NCBI GenBank assembly: GCA_009778595.1 | Contig: WRJI01000001.1 | Span: 1-64,000, forward strand | Source of the DNA: Peptococcaceae bacterium | GTDB lineage: Bacteria > Bacillota > Desulfitobacteriia > Desulfitobacteriales > Syntrophobotulaceae | DNA: 64,000 bases | Reading direction: 5' to 3' | Shown: positions 1 through 8,927 of the stretch, piece after piece | Layout: the number at the start of each line of letters is the position of its first letter | Numbering within the stretch: position 1 is the first letter of the stretch | Made by a program: the position numbers and the translations under genes | Notes under the pieces: generated by a model | Seen by the model: only the letters and a program-made list of their open reading frames with translations | Databases searched by the model: none | Told to the model about the DNA's origin: nothing

Positions 1-50
1 GAGAGTGGATACGGCGGGGCTCGGGATGCGTGAGTGAGTGGCGGACGGGG

Positions 51-141
51 GATGCGGACGCGGGATGCGGACGCGGGATGCGGACGCGGGATGCGGACGC
101 GGGATGCGGACGCGGGATGCGGATGGGGGATGCGGATGGGG
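51..141. repeat. Intergenic 13-bp tandem repeat (GATGCGGACGCGG), about 7 units
   Basis: Read directly: five GATGCGGACGCGG units followed by two GATGCGGATGGGG variants, then degenerate GATGCG remnants. Confidence 0.9.
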
Positions 142-181
142 GATGCGTGAGATGCGGGACGTGAGATGTGGGAATGGTGGT

Positions 182-212
182 CCCCCGGTCTTGCCGGAGA
201 CCGGGAGACCTT
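182..212. terminator. Stem-loop downstream of the Flp/Tad operon (possible terminator or attenuator)
   Basis: CCCGGTCT-TGCCGG-AGACCGGG perfect 8-bp stem at 184-205, extendable outward; no clear T-tract. Confidence 0.4.
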
Positions 213-246
213 CCCGTTGTGGCTGACGGATTGCGCTTTCCGTTTT

Positions 247-468
247 TTATTCCATGGCTTCTCTGATTTTTTCGAACAGTGTGTTAATGATGCCTATCAG
301 CTGTTCTCTGAATATCGCGACCACGGCTATGACGACGAAGATGAGCATGACGATGGCTACGATGTTAACCTCACCTGTTTCATCTTTGATAACTTTTTCG
401 ACCTTGTCCTCAAGCTTGCTCTTGGCGGTAAGGACTTTGGATACGAACCATAATCCCATTTTCAACAC
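247..468 (-). CDS. Flp1-like type IVb pilin / small membrane pilin-like protein
   Basis: 73 aa; GEVNIVAIVMLIFVVIAVVAIFREQL hydrophobic segment typical of Flp-type pilins; adjacent to TadABC genes. Confidence 0.65.
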   Translation of the reverse strand: MLKMGLWFVSKVLTAKSKLEDKVEKVIKDETGEVNIVAIVMLIFVVIAVVAIFREQLIGIINTLFEKIREAME

Positions 469-553
469 TCCTTTCTATGAGATCTATTTGATTAATTGAG
501 CCGTGCCGATCTAGAATTAAGCCGGTCCCAAATAAATCCGGAGGTAGTCTGGG

Positions 554-1423
554 TCAAAACATATTGGTTACGATCGGGACCATGATCATCATCAGAATAC
601 CGACGAACATGATCATCAGGGGAAAGAGCAGTTTCTGGTTGGCCAGTTCGCCTTTACGCTTGACATAGTGTTTCTTTTCCTCCCAGCTTTCTGCGGTCAT
701 ATATTTCAAGCTTGTGGTGAGCTCCGCGCTTCCTTTTTGCAGGTTCTGGGTAAGCACGGAGGCGAATTTCCTGATTTCTTTGATGGCGCATCGGTGAGCG
801 AAGTTGTAATAGGCGTCTGTTTCGGATGTTCCGTTGCGAATTTCTTCGCTTGTGAATTGCATTTCTTTGTAGAGAGCGCCTTCCGCTGTGTAGGCGACTT
901 TGACCCAGGCGTCACGGACCACCAGCCCCGCGTTGACCAAGAGGGTCAGTTTGGATAGGACTTCGGGGTAGTCAGACAGAATCTCGTCTCTTTTCCTGTT
1001 CACGGCGTTGTTGATCTCCATGTCCAGATACATGACCAGGCCCACCGCGCAGGCCGCCAGGAGACCGCCGACCATGTAATCGTTGGCTATGGCCCCGATA
1101 TAGAGGGCGAAAGGTGCCACTGTCAGAGCATAAGCGATCTGGCCGCCTAAGACGACGTAGTGGTAGAATTCGGCATACCGTTCTCCGTGGACTTCGGCGA
1201 TTTTCTTGATCTTCTGTCGCCGTTTCTCTGTTTTCAGATTGATCCTGAACAGGTCTATGGCGCTGAATCCGATAAAGAAGATGTCGGACAGGATGAATTT
1301 CTTCTTGTCAATGGCCCCTGTGATTTGATTGTATTTGCTGCCGGCTTTCATGAAGAGAAGAAGCCATAGCCCCGTCATTAAGGTTCCCAGTCCCAGCATG
1401 ATATAGGTTATTGTGTAGTCCAT
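554..1423 (-). CDS. Type II secretion system F family protein, TadC-like
   Basis: Multi-TM T2SSF-like protein in order with TadB-like and TadA/CpaF ATPase. Confidence 0.75.
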   Translation of the reverse strand: MDYTITYIMLGLGTLMTGLWLLLFMKAGSKYNQITGAIDKKKFILSDIFFIGFSAIDLFRINLKTEKRRQKIKKIAEVHGERYAEFYHYVVLGGQIAYALTVAPFALYIGAIANDYMVGGLLAACAVGLVMYLDMEINNAVNRKRDEILSDYPEVLSKLTLLVNAGLVVRDAWVKVAYTAEGALYKEMQFTSEEIRNGTSETDAYYNFAHRCAIKEIRKFASVLTQNLQKGSAELTTSLKYMTAESWEEKKHYVKRKGELANQKLLFPLMIMFVGILMMIMVPIVTNMF

Positions 1424-1439
1424 AGCGGGCTCCTCCCCA

Positions 1440-2225
1440 TTAAACTTTGATGGCTGTGAGTTTCTTGGCGATGATGTACGCGGCAGCGAACATGCCTATG
1501 GCAATGAGCTTAACGATGATGTTGGTTAAGTTGTTGGTGGTGATGGCTTCTTCGCTCATGAGGTTCATCATGAGCACGATGACAAAGGGCATGACAGACA
1601 TGATATTGATTTCGTTTCGGGTAGCGGCTAAGGTGGTCTGGATCTCCATCTCTATTTCGATTTTGTCGTTGATGATGTCTTTGCTGTCGGTGACCATTTT
1701 CTTCAGGTTCCCCCCCAGTCTGTTGCTGACAGCGAAGGTTTCCGCAAAGCTGTTCATGTCGTCGATGCCACAACGGTAAGCCATGTCTTTAAGCAGGTCT
1801 TCTATGGTGAAGTTGCTGTGAAGTCCGGCGAGGATGATGCCGACTTCTTGGGTGATGGGGGCTTTGTCTCCATGAGCCAGTTTCATGTCGTTGTAGGATT
1901 CTATGAAGGCGTTGGGTGTGTTTTTACCGGCTGAGAAGGAGTTGCTCAGGGAGTCCAGGAGATCCCGGTATTGGGAGAGGATGAGCCTGTGTTGTTTGCC
2001 CTGAAGGTATTTGCCGTACAGGGGCCCGGCGATGAACCCGGTTGTCAGACCAATGATGAGGCTGGCTATCATGACCCCAAACATGATCTGGGCGCCGGCG
2101 CATCCGGCGGCGAATCCTATGAGATAACCGATGATGGTTTCTCGTAGGTTCATTTTGTAAAGGGTGTAGTCTTTGCCTTCTCCTGTTATGCCGATTTTCA
2201 CTTGAGGTTTTGTTTTCTTCGCCAT
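1440..2225 (-). CDS. Type II secretion system F family protein, TadB-like
   Basis: T2SSF-like sequence (LLDSLSNSFSAGKN...GGNLKKMVTDSKDIINDKIEIEMEIQTTLAATRNEINIMSVMPF); start moved to MAKKTKPQ, which has an upstream AGGTG. Confidence 0.75.
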   Translation of the reverse strand: MAKKTKPQVKIGITGEGKDYTLYKMNLRETIIGYLIGFAAGCAGAQIMFGVMIASLIIGLTTGFIAGPLYGKYLQGKQHRLILSQYRDLLDSLSNSFSAGKNTPNAFIESYNDMKLAHGDKAPITQEVGIILAGLHSNFTIEDLLKDMAYRCGIDDMNSFAETFAVSNRLGGNLKKMVTDSKDIINDKIEIEMEIQTTLAATRNEINIMSVMPFVIVLMMNLMSEEAITTNNLTNIIVKLIAIGMFAAAYIIAKKLTAIKV

Positions 2226-2302
2226 TCTTGCACCTCTGCTCATTTGTTCTGAGTTCAGGTTCTGGGTTCTGGGTTCGGGGCTCGGGAGTCGATCTTCGCC
2301 CG

Positions 2303-3541
2303 CTAAATCGCTTGCGGATACCCGGTTAATTTCAGTTTGAAGGTGTTTTGCATCGGGTTGTCAGTGCGCTTGAGTTTGCCGGAGACTTTCTCCAGAGTGC
2401 TTTTCTCATCTTCTTCGAAAACATAGAGGGGATTGAGAAGGATTCTTCCGTCTTCATAGCCCAGGACTTCAGTGATTTCCATGGTTTTGCGGGAGTAGTC
2501 ACGCAGGCGGGAGAGGTGGATAATGATGTCCAATGCCGACGCGATCTGCTGGCGGATGGCGTCTAAGGGCAGTTTTTCCGCCCCTTGCAGCACCATGGTT
2601 TCCAAGCGGCTAAGCATGTCGACGGTGGAGTTGGCATGGCCGGTGGACAGGGATCCGTCGTGGCCGGTGTTCATGGCTTGGAGCATGTCCAGGGCTTCTC
2701 CGCTGCGCACTTCTCCGACAACGATGCGTTCGGGCCGCATGCGGAGGGAGGATTTGATCAGATCTCTGATGGTGATTTGTCCGGCACCGGATGTGTTGGC
2801 GTTTCTGGTTTCCAGGGATACCAGGTTCTGAATGCCTGTGATTTGCAGTTCCGCTGAGTCTTCTATGGTAATGATACGCTCTTCTTTGGGTATGAAGTTG
2901 GAGAGCGCGTTGAGGAACGTTGTTTTGCCTGAGCCGGTGCCGCCGCTGATAAAGATGTTGTATTTGGCTTTGACCAAGGTCTGGAGCTTGTCCGCGATGT
3001 CTTTGGTGAGGGAACCGTATTGGATGAGTTTGTCGATGGTCATAGGGGTTTTGGAGAATTTGCGGACGGTCAGGATCGGGCCGCACAAGGAGATCGGCGG
3101 AAGCACAACATTGACACGGGAGCCGTCAGGCAGGCGGGTATCAACTATGGGGTTGGCCTGATTGACTTCCCGGCCGGAGAGACCGACGATGCGTTGGATG
3201 ACGTCTTCCAGTTTCCGCTGGCTTTCGTATTGTTTGTCCAGCTTCTGGAGTTTGCCGTCTTTCTCGATGAAGATGCTTTCGTGTCCGTTGATCATGACCT
3301 CTGTGATGCTGTCGTCTGTCATGATGCTGTCCAACAAGCCGAAGCCGCGGATAGAGCTGTAGACTTGCCCAACCATGGAGACCATCGATCTGATGGGGCA
3401 GTATTCTTGTCCCAGGTATTGGCCCACCAGAATCTCGGCTTGTTCTTCCAGCTCTTCGTCGCTGAGCTTGCTGACAGGCAAATGATCCAGGATATGTCTT
3501 TTGACGTTGGCGACGATTTCTTGTTCGATTTCCGGTCTCAT
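2303..3541 (-). CDS. tadA: CpaF/TadA family pilus-assembly/secretion ATPase
   Basis: Walker A ISGGTGSGKTTFLNALSNFIP, Asp/His boxes, RMRPERIVVGEVRSGEALDMLQAMNTGHDGSLSTGHAN. Confidence 0.92.
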   Translation of the reverse strand: MRPEIEQEIVANVKRHILDHLPVSKLSDEELEEQAEILVGQYLGQEYCPIRSMVSMVGQVYSSIRGFGLLDSIMTDDSITEVMINGHESIFIEKDGKLQKLDKQYESQRKLEDVIQRIVGLSGREVNQANPIVDTRLPDGSRVNVVLPPISLCGPILTVRKFSKTPMTIDKLIQYGSLTKDIADKLQTLVKAKYNIFISGGTGSGKTTFLNALSNFIPKEERIITIEDSAELQITGIQNLVSLETRNANTSGAGQITIRDLIKSSLRMRPERIVVGEVRSGEALDMLQAMNTGHDGSLSTGHANSTVDMLSRLETMVLQGAEKLPLDAIRQQIASALDIIIHLSRLRDYSRKTMEITEVLGYEDGRILLNPLYVFEEDEKSTLEKVSGKLKRTDNPMQNTFKLKLTGYPQAI

Positions 3542-3693
3542 AGTCTTATTCCTCTCTGGCTTCATGCTATGAATTCAGTACCTTCCACTATAGATAACGT
3601 TCGGTTCCCTGCTTTTGTGACATATTTTTGCAAAAGAATCCGCGTTTCGACACTTGTAATTATTCCCAATATCCGGAACCCCTTGAGGCCCCT

Positions 3694-4239
3694 TTAAGTG
3701 GCCTTGACTTCAAGATCTTCCAACTGCTTCCGGAGCATCTCTTTGCCTCTCTGGATGCGTTTGCGTACCGCCGCGTGACTAATCCCAAGTATGGGGGCAA
3801 TTTCTTTACCGGAACAGTTGTGAACATAGGCCAAAACCAACGGGGTCCGATAGATTTCCGACATCTCTTCCAAGGCACATGTGACGGCTTGGGTGCGTTC
3901 CTGGATCCATTCGTTGGCGTCGAGCTCTTTTATCGCGTCTCTTTCGGTGGTTTTTGCTAACTTGGACAGGCCTTCCGAGGGGTTCAAAGGGTCCGTCACG
4001 ATCTCCCTCCTTTTGCGCTTGATGTCAATTGACACGTTTTTGACGACGGTCAATAGATATAGGCATTGTTCTGAGACAGGCCAAGTGAAAAAGTCGTTGT
4101 TGATGCTTCTGGTCAGGATTTTTTTGAAGACTTCTTGAACGGCGTCTTCGGCAAGATAATCATCACTCAGGATTTTGCGCGCCGTTCTTTTGAGGAGCAT
4201 GGTGTGTTTTTGAAAGATGTCTTCCATTTGATCGTTCAT
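3694..4239 (-). CDS. ECF-like sigma-70 family RNA polymerase sigma factor
   Basis: Sigma2-like SDDYLAEDAVQEVFKKIL and sigma4 HTH GKEIAPILGISHAAVRKRIQRGKEMLRKQL. Confidence 0.85.
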   Translation of the reverse strand: MNDQMEDIFQKHTMLLKRTARKILSDDYLAEDAVQEVFKKILTRSINNDFFTWPVSEQCLYLLTVVKNVSIDIKRKRREIVTDPLNPSEGLSKLAKTTERDAIKELDANEWIQERTQAVTCALEEMSEIYRTPLVLAYVHNCSGKEIAPILGISHAAVRKRIQRGKEMLRKQLEDLEVKAT

Positions 4240-4354
4240 AGGGTCCTCCTGCCGGGGTGGATTTGTTGGGGAAACGAAGCCTGGTTTTTGTCTTTTATGT
4301 TTTGGTGTTCAAGTGACTAACTTAACTCTACCCCATTAATTTATTGTTGAATAG

Positions 4355-4392
4355 ATGACATTTGTCACGATCGACATGACATTTGTCACGAT
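4355..4392. promoter_or_regulatory. Tandem dyad operator-like sites (ATGACATTTGTCACGAT x2, 21-bp spacing)
   Basis: Identical 17-bp copies at 4355-4371 and 4376-4392, each containing the near-palindrome TGACA-TT-TGTCA, between divergent genes. Confidence 0.6.
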
Positions 4393-4495
4393 TTTGTGCT
4401 ACATGCGTAGAATATTTCTGGCAAAAGAAGGGTTTTCCAGTTTTCTGTCTAATTTTTAGTTATGGTTATGATAAAAAAGCAAAGGAGTGACGGCC

Positions 4496-5398
4496 ATGTC
4501 AGAGGGATCTTCCGTAGAGACGCAAGATCAAAAAGGGTTCTTGAAATTAGGCAAATGGGGGCGGCGATTCTGCATTCTCGCAGCCGTTTTGCTTGTGTTG
4601 GTTCTCGCCTTTGTGATCTTTAGACAGACACCTTATTATTATCAGACACGTAGTTATGTCGTGTTGAAAGTGTATAACACGATTGATTCTATCAGCGCTT
4701 CCCGGCGCGGGGATAAGATGTGCGTACGTCTTCCCAACGGACGTTCTACCCCGGAGCGGGATTGGTCGTCCCAAGTATCCGTCTTTCGTCCGGGGGATGA
4801 TTTCGCTGTGTATATGGGCCGTGACGTTGACCTGACGATCCTGTATAATTTCGGCGCCTTTGCTTGGGGAGATCCTTATTCTTCGGTGCTGGATCCCGAC
4901 TCTCCTTATTATTCGGCTTTCTATGGTGCGTATATTGTCAAGGACCCCCAAGGGCCCTTCGGGTTTACGGCGGAAGGGGAAGCTGATCCCCGAATGCTGG
5001 CTATGATCACTTCCTATGATTGGAGCGATCTGGTGTTGCGGTCTTTGGGATGCGCGAGTCGTGTGACCGCGAATGATTTCTTAAACGGGGATTATTCTGA
5101 GACAACGGATGTCTCTTACGCCGGGTTGCCGGGTTGGATCCGTATGGATTGCGCTTTTGAAGGCAGAGGACTCTGGCATGCTTACCGGCAAAACCAGCAG
5201 GGGTATTTGCAGTATGGAATGCCTCCTAAGGAAGGCGACGGTGAGGATTTCGCGGTTCTGACACTCTATGGGCGGGCCTATATGCGGTATCTGGAGGATT
5301 ATGACGTGACGCTGTATCTCTATATTATGGCGGCCGATCGGGAGGTTTTGGAGGCGTGTGATGGGCGGGTTCTGAGTGGGGCTGTAGTGGTGTTGTGA
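4496..5398 (+). CDS. Hypothetical membrane-anchored protein
   Basis: Long ORF with N-terminal TM (FCILAAVLLVLVLAFVIF); AAAGGAG RBS before ATG at 4496. Confidence 0.6.
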   Translation: MSEGSSVETQDQKGFLKLGKWGRRFCILAAVLLVLVLAFVIFRQTPYYYQTRSYVVLKVYNTIDSISASRRGDKMCVRLPNGRSTPERDWSSQVSVFRPGDDFAVYMGRDVDLTILYNFGAFAWGDPYSSVLDPDSPYYSAFYGAYIVKDPQGPFGFTAEGEADPRMLAMITSYDWSDLVLRSLGCASRVTANDFLNGDYSETTDVSYAGLPGWIRMDCAFEGRGLWHAYRQNQQGYLQYGMPPKEGDGEDFAVLTLYGRAYMRYLEDYDVTLYLYIMAADREVLEACDGRVLSGAVVVL

Positions 5399-5400
5399 TT

Positions 5401-5429
5401 TTGAGATATCTGGAAAATTGCGGTATAAT
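5401..5429 (+). promoter_or_regulatory. Sigma-A type promoter TTGAGA-N17-TATAAT
   Basis: Read directly, immediately upstream of the 5469 ORF. Confidence 0.6.
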
Positions 5430-5468
5430 AGCAACGTGAACAGCTTATGGAAGGCGACCGACATCCTC

Positions 5469-7037
5469 ATGACATATTTTGAACACCATGCTCTGATGAG
5501 AAGGCTTTTGTCGACCTTCATCATCGTTGTTTGCATGGGTGTATTTTTGGGCGCCTACCTTTTTCTTATCCGTTTACTAGGCGGAGGGGGCCTCGACGCC
5601 TTTTGCCCTGTCGAAAGTGATGAGGCGGATTATTTCAGGACACTTACGAATTTGATTCAATACGGACCGGTCAATAACGGCGGCTATAACGGGTACTTCC
5701 TGAATGGGGAGGTTTTTATAGCCAAATTTCTCAACTATAGCGGGCACGGGTTCTTAATCCTTTGGCCATATTTTCTGATGTTTCTGTTTTTGGGGAAGGG
5801 TTTCTCCACCGTCATTCTAAGCAATCTTCTTCTCTTAGCATGTGGATTCCTTACAGTGTATTTTGTGACAAATTCGCTGCGTAAAACGGTGGTTGTTTTG
5901 TCGGCCTCTCTGACGTTCCTGCCCATGCTGCTCTTTTTTGGATCCTTCATGATGGAAGTCTCTCAATACTTCTTCGTCATTGTTGCCGCGGCACTGCTTT
6001 GGCGATATCAGAAAGACCCCTCCCGCGTTGTTGGAATAGCTTTTGTGATCCTCGTTCTCGCGTTTTGTGTGATCAGGATTACGAATGTTCTGTTCTTAAT
6101 TCCATATATTGTCCTGAAGTCTCACAGAACGAAACGTCCGCTTGTGTGTGGTCTGATCATGTCCTTCGCCCTTCTTGCCCTCTGTTATGGTATCAATATC
6201 GCTACCTCGTTGTTCATGGCTCCTTTTCCAACAGGAATTCTGTATGGTCTCAGCGCTGTTTTGTCGGAACAAAGCGTCCTCGGGGGCATCTCTTTCCTCA
6301 TAGACCACAGCCTTTTCAATTTTAAGAAATTGCTGTTTCCTTTTGACAGTGTTCATATATGGGTGATCATGCGCTATGTGATGATCTTTCTTTTTTTCCT
6401 GTTCCTGACCCGGGGATTTGTGTATTATGATTATTCTCAGCAGAGACTCTTTATGAGAAAGGCCAAAGATCCCGTGTCTCTATCCTTCGCCATGGTCGCT
6501 TTCTCGATTCTTGGGCTCAATGTGGTTTTATACGATCTTTTTGCTTGGCGTGACTTCCGGGTCTTTGCCCCTTTTGTTTTGTTTTTTGTCATCTACATCT
6601 TCATAAGCTCCAGAATGAAATCCATTATGCCGCTCATAAGCACTGTCGTCCTGCTGGTTCTGCTGACTCAGTACAATTGTCTGGATAATCCTTCAACACA
6701 AGCCAGGTGGACCAACGTGGCGTATCCCCACTTTGCCAATGAGTTGCTCTACGACGATAACCCGGAGAGCCCTTGGGACAACACGATATTGACAAGCTTG
6801 AGCCGCGGTACAGACACACGTTTGATGCTGGAAAAAGACTCCCGGTTTGGTTGGATTGTCGCGTTAAGCCTTATTGACGACACTGAGGGCTTACCCTTCG
6901 GATATATGCTTCTGTACGGCAACTCACCGGAAGCGTATCCCGGGTACGAACTGGTCACTTATGAAGATGATCAGTATCTCTATAAACGGATATCCCTCAT
7001 CAAACGGGTATCCCTTAATCAAACAGGCATCCCTTAA
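5469..7037 (+). CDS. Polytopic membrane protein, glycosyltransferase (GT-C)-like
   Basis: Multi-TM protein with acidic luminal loop (ESDEADYF) in a surface-sugar locus; start placed downstream of the predicted promoter. Confidence 0.5.
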   Translation: MTYFEHHALMRRLLSTFIIVVCMGVFLGAYLFLIRLLGGGGLDAFCPVESDEADYFRTLTNLIQYGPVNNGGYNGYFLNGEVFIAKFLNYSGHGFLILWPYFLMFLFLGKGFSTVILSNLLLLACGFLTVYFVTNSLRKTVVVLSASLTFLPMLLFFGSFMMEVSQYFFVIVAAALLWRYQKDPSRVVGIAFVILVLAFCVIRITNVLFLIPYIVLKSHRTKRPLVCGLIMSFALLALCYGINIATSLFMAPFPTGILYGLSAVLSEQSVLGGISFLIDHSLFNFKKLLFPFDSVHIWVIMRYVMIFLFFLFLTRGFVYYDYSQQRLFMRKAKDPVSLSFAMVAFSILGLNVVLYDLFAWRDFRVFAPFVLFFVIYIFISSRMKSIMPLISTVVLLVLLTQYNCLDNPSTQARWTNVAYPHFANELLYDDNPESPWDNTILTSLSRGTDTRLMLEKDSRFGWIVALSLIDDTEGLPFGYMLLYGNSPEAYPGYELVTYEDDQYLYKRISLIKRVSLNQTGIP

Positions 7038-7043
7038 TCAATA
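6990..7043 (+). repeat. Imperfect 18-19 bp x3 tandem repeat at the 3' end of the preceding CDS
   Basis: ATATCCCTCATCAAACGG / GTATCCCTTAATCAAACAG / GCATCCCTTAATCAATA; the last unit supplies the TAA stop. Confidence 0.7.
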
Positions 7044-7067
7044 ACATGGTTAGCAACGGATACTTTA

Positions 7068-7162
7068 TTAGTCGCTTTGGTTGCAACAACAGCAATAAAA
7101 AACAAGAAAATCCACATTCTGAATCCTGAATACTGAATACTTGCGGGCAAAGCCCGCGTTAG
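7068..7162 (+). repeat. Dispersed hairpin-heptad repeat, copy A (subfamily 1, 3 heptads)
   Basis: TTAGTCGCTTTG-GTTGCAACAAC-AGCAATAAAAAACAAGAAAATCCACATT-(CTGAATM)3-CTTGCGGGCAAAGCCCGCGTTAG. Confidence 0.9.
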
Positions 7163-7182
7163 CGAGGTTGGTGAGGTCGCGT

Positions 7183-8334
7183 ATGAAGAACAGACACATC
7201 CCCTTCAATATTCCCCCTATAACCGGCAACGAAGAGGCCTATATGCGCCTGGCCATTGGCAATCACAAAATTTGCGGCGACGGCCCGTTCACACAACAAT
7301 GCTGTCAATGGCTGGAAGCCCAAACCCGGACAACCAAGGCCCTGCTCACCTCTTCCTGTACCCACGCCCTGGAAATGTGCGCCCTATTAGCGAATATTCA
7401 AGCCGGTGACGAGGTGATTATGCCTTCCTATACTTTTGTCTCAACGGCCAACGCTTTTGTCTTACGGGGTGCTCGCATCGTTTTCGCGGATATTCGTCCC
7501 GACACCATGAATATAGATGAATCCCTGATTGAAGCCGCAATCTCTCCCGAAACGAAAGCCGTTGTCCCTGTGCATTACGCGGGTATCGGCTGCGAAATGG
7601 ATCCGATTAAGGATATCGCCGTGAAGTATGGTCTCCTTGTGATAGAAGACGCCGCCCAAGGTATCATGGCTGAATACCGGGGCAAAGCTCTGGGATCCAT
7701 CGGAGATCTTGGTTGCTATTCCTTTCATGAAACGAAAAATTGCGGCATGGGGGAAGGTGGGGCGTTGCTGATTCAGTCAGACAGATATGTGGAAAGAGCC
7801 GAGATTATCCGCGAAAAAGGAACCGATCGCAGCCGCTTCCTGCGTGGTCAGACAGACAAATATTCGTGGGTCGATCTTGGATCTTCTTATCTTCCCGGCG
7901 ACTTAAGCGCCGCGTTTCTTTTGGCTCAACTCGAAAACGCCGGGAGAATCAACGAGAACCGCCTTACTTCCTACCGTCGCTACGAACAAGGACTCGCGGA
8001 TTTGCAGATTCAAGGGAAGATTGACCTTCCCTTTATCCCGCCCCATTGCCGGCACAACGCCCACATGTTTTATATCAAGACAAGAGATCTGCAAGAGCGA
8101 ACCAACCTGATCGCTTTCTTGAAGGAACGCCACATTACCGCCGCCTTTCATTATGTTCCTTTGCATTCCTCCCCGGCAGGGAAGAGATATGGCGTCTTCC
8201 GCGGCCAAGACAAATACACGACCCGAGAAAGTGAGCGTTTGGTACGTCTGCCTATGTATTTCGGGCTGCAAGAGGAGGACATTGACTGTGTTGTCGAAAC
8301 AGTTTATGATTTTTACAGGAGGACATGCCTATGA
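7183..8334 (+). CDS. rffA: dTDP-4-amino-4,6-dideoxygalactose transaminase
   Basis: Strong recall of WecE/RffA sequence: PFNIPPITGNEEAYM...GDGPFTQQCCQWLE...TSSCTHALEMCALL...GDEVIMPSYTFVSTANAFVLRGA...DAAQGIMAEYRGKALGSIG. The 7141 start lies in the repeat; ATG 7183 preferred. Confidence 0.9.
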   Translation: MKNRHIPFNIPPITGNEEAYMRLAIGNHKICGDGPFTQQCCQWLEAQTRTTKALLTSSCTHALEMCALLANIQAGDEVIMPSYTFVSTANAFVLRGARIVFADIRPDTMNIDESLIEAAISPETKAVVPVHYAGIGCEMDPIKDIAVKYGLLVIEDAAQGIMAEYRGKALGSIGDLGCYSFHETKNCGMGEGGALLIQSDRYVERAEIIREKGTDRSRFLRGQTDKYSWVDLGSSYLPGDLSAAFLLAQLENAGRINENRLTSYRRYEQGLADLQIQGKIDLPFIPPHCRHNAHMFYIKTRDLQERTNLIAFLKERHITAAFHYVPLHSSPAGKRYGVFRGQDKYTTRESERLVRLPMYFGLQEEDIDCVVETVYDFYRRTCL

Positions 8335-8921
8335 TTACGGACACCTATTATTCAAATGACGAGCTTGATCACCTCAATATTAAGAAGAGGGGAACCAATC
8401 TCAGAATAAGCCGGAAAGCCAGCCTCTACGATGGCGGAAATATGGAGTTTGGGAACAACGTCCGAATTGATGATTTCTGTGTTTTAAGCGGCAAGCTTGT
8501 TTTTGGAAGTCATGTGCATATAGCCTGTTTTTGTTTTCTGGCCGGAGGTGATGAGGGGATCACTTTTAACGATTTTTCGGGATTTGCTTACCGGGTAACC
8601 GCCTTTACGCGATCCGATGATTACAGCGGAGAGACCCTGACCAACCCAACCATCCCGGAACACTATAGACATAAAACCACGAAGAAATGTATTTACGTGA
8701 AGAAACATGCTATCGTTGGCGCCGGATCCGTTATTATGCCCGGCGCACATCTTGAAGAGGGCGTATCTGTGGGAGCCCTTTCCTTGATAACGAAACCAAC
8801 CGAGGCTTGGGGCATTTACGTGGGCATTCCGGCTAAGAGAACCGGGACACGAAAAACCTTCCTGCTGGAACAGGAGAGGGAATTCCTCAGTTGTGGTAAC
8901 CCGAACAAAGGAGGTCCCTGA
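8331..8921 (+). CDS. Left-handed beta-helix acyltransferase (sugar O/N-acetyltransferase-like)
   Basis: Hexapeptide-repeat pattern (HAIVGAGSVIMPGAHLEEGVSVGALSLITK); overlaps the rffA end. Confidence 0.75.
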   Translation: MITDTYYSNDELDHLNIKKRGTNLRISRKASLYDGGNMEFGNNVRIDDFCVLSGKLVFGSHVHIACFCFLAGGDEGITFNDFSGFAYRVTAFTRSDDYSGETLTNPTIPEHYRHKTTKKCIYVKKHAIVGAGSVIMPGAHLEEGVSVGALSLITKPTEAWGIYVGIPAKRTGTRKTFLLEQEREFLSCGNPNKGGP

Positions 8922-8927
8922 ACGGAA

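Noticed and set aside
38-226. 62-aa ORF through the 13-bp repeat
   Set aside because: Product is a translation of a non-triplet minisatellite with no RBS or homology.
7068-7162. Complete autonomous transposon associated with the repeats
   Set aside because: No transposase, recombinase or HUH-type ORF found anywhere in the window.
7141-7182. Annotated 5' extension of rffA starting at 7141
   Set aside because: The start codon would be a TTG inside the right hairpin of repeat copy A; ATG 7183 matches the usual RffA N-terminus.
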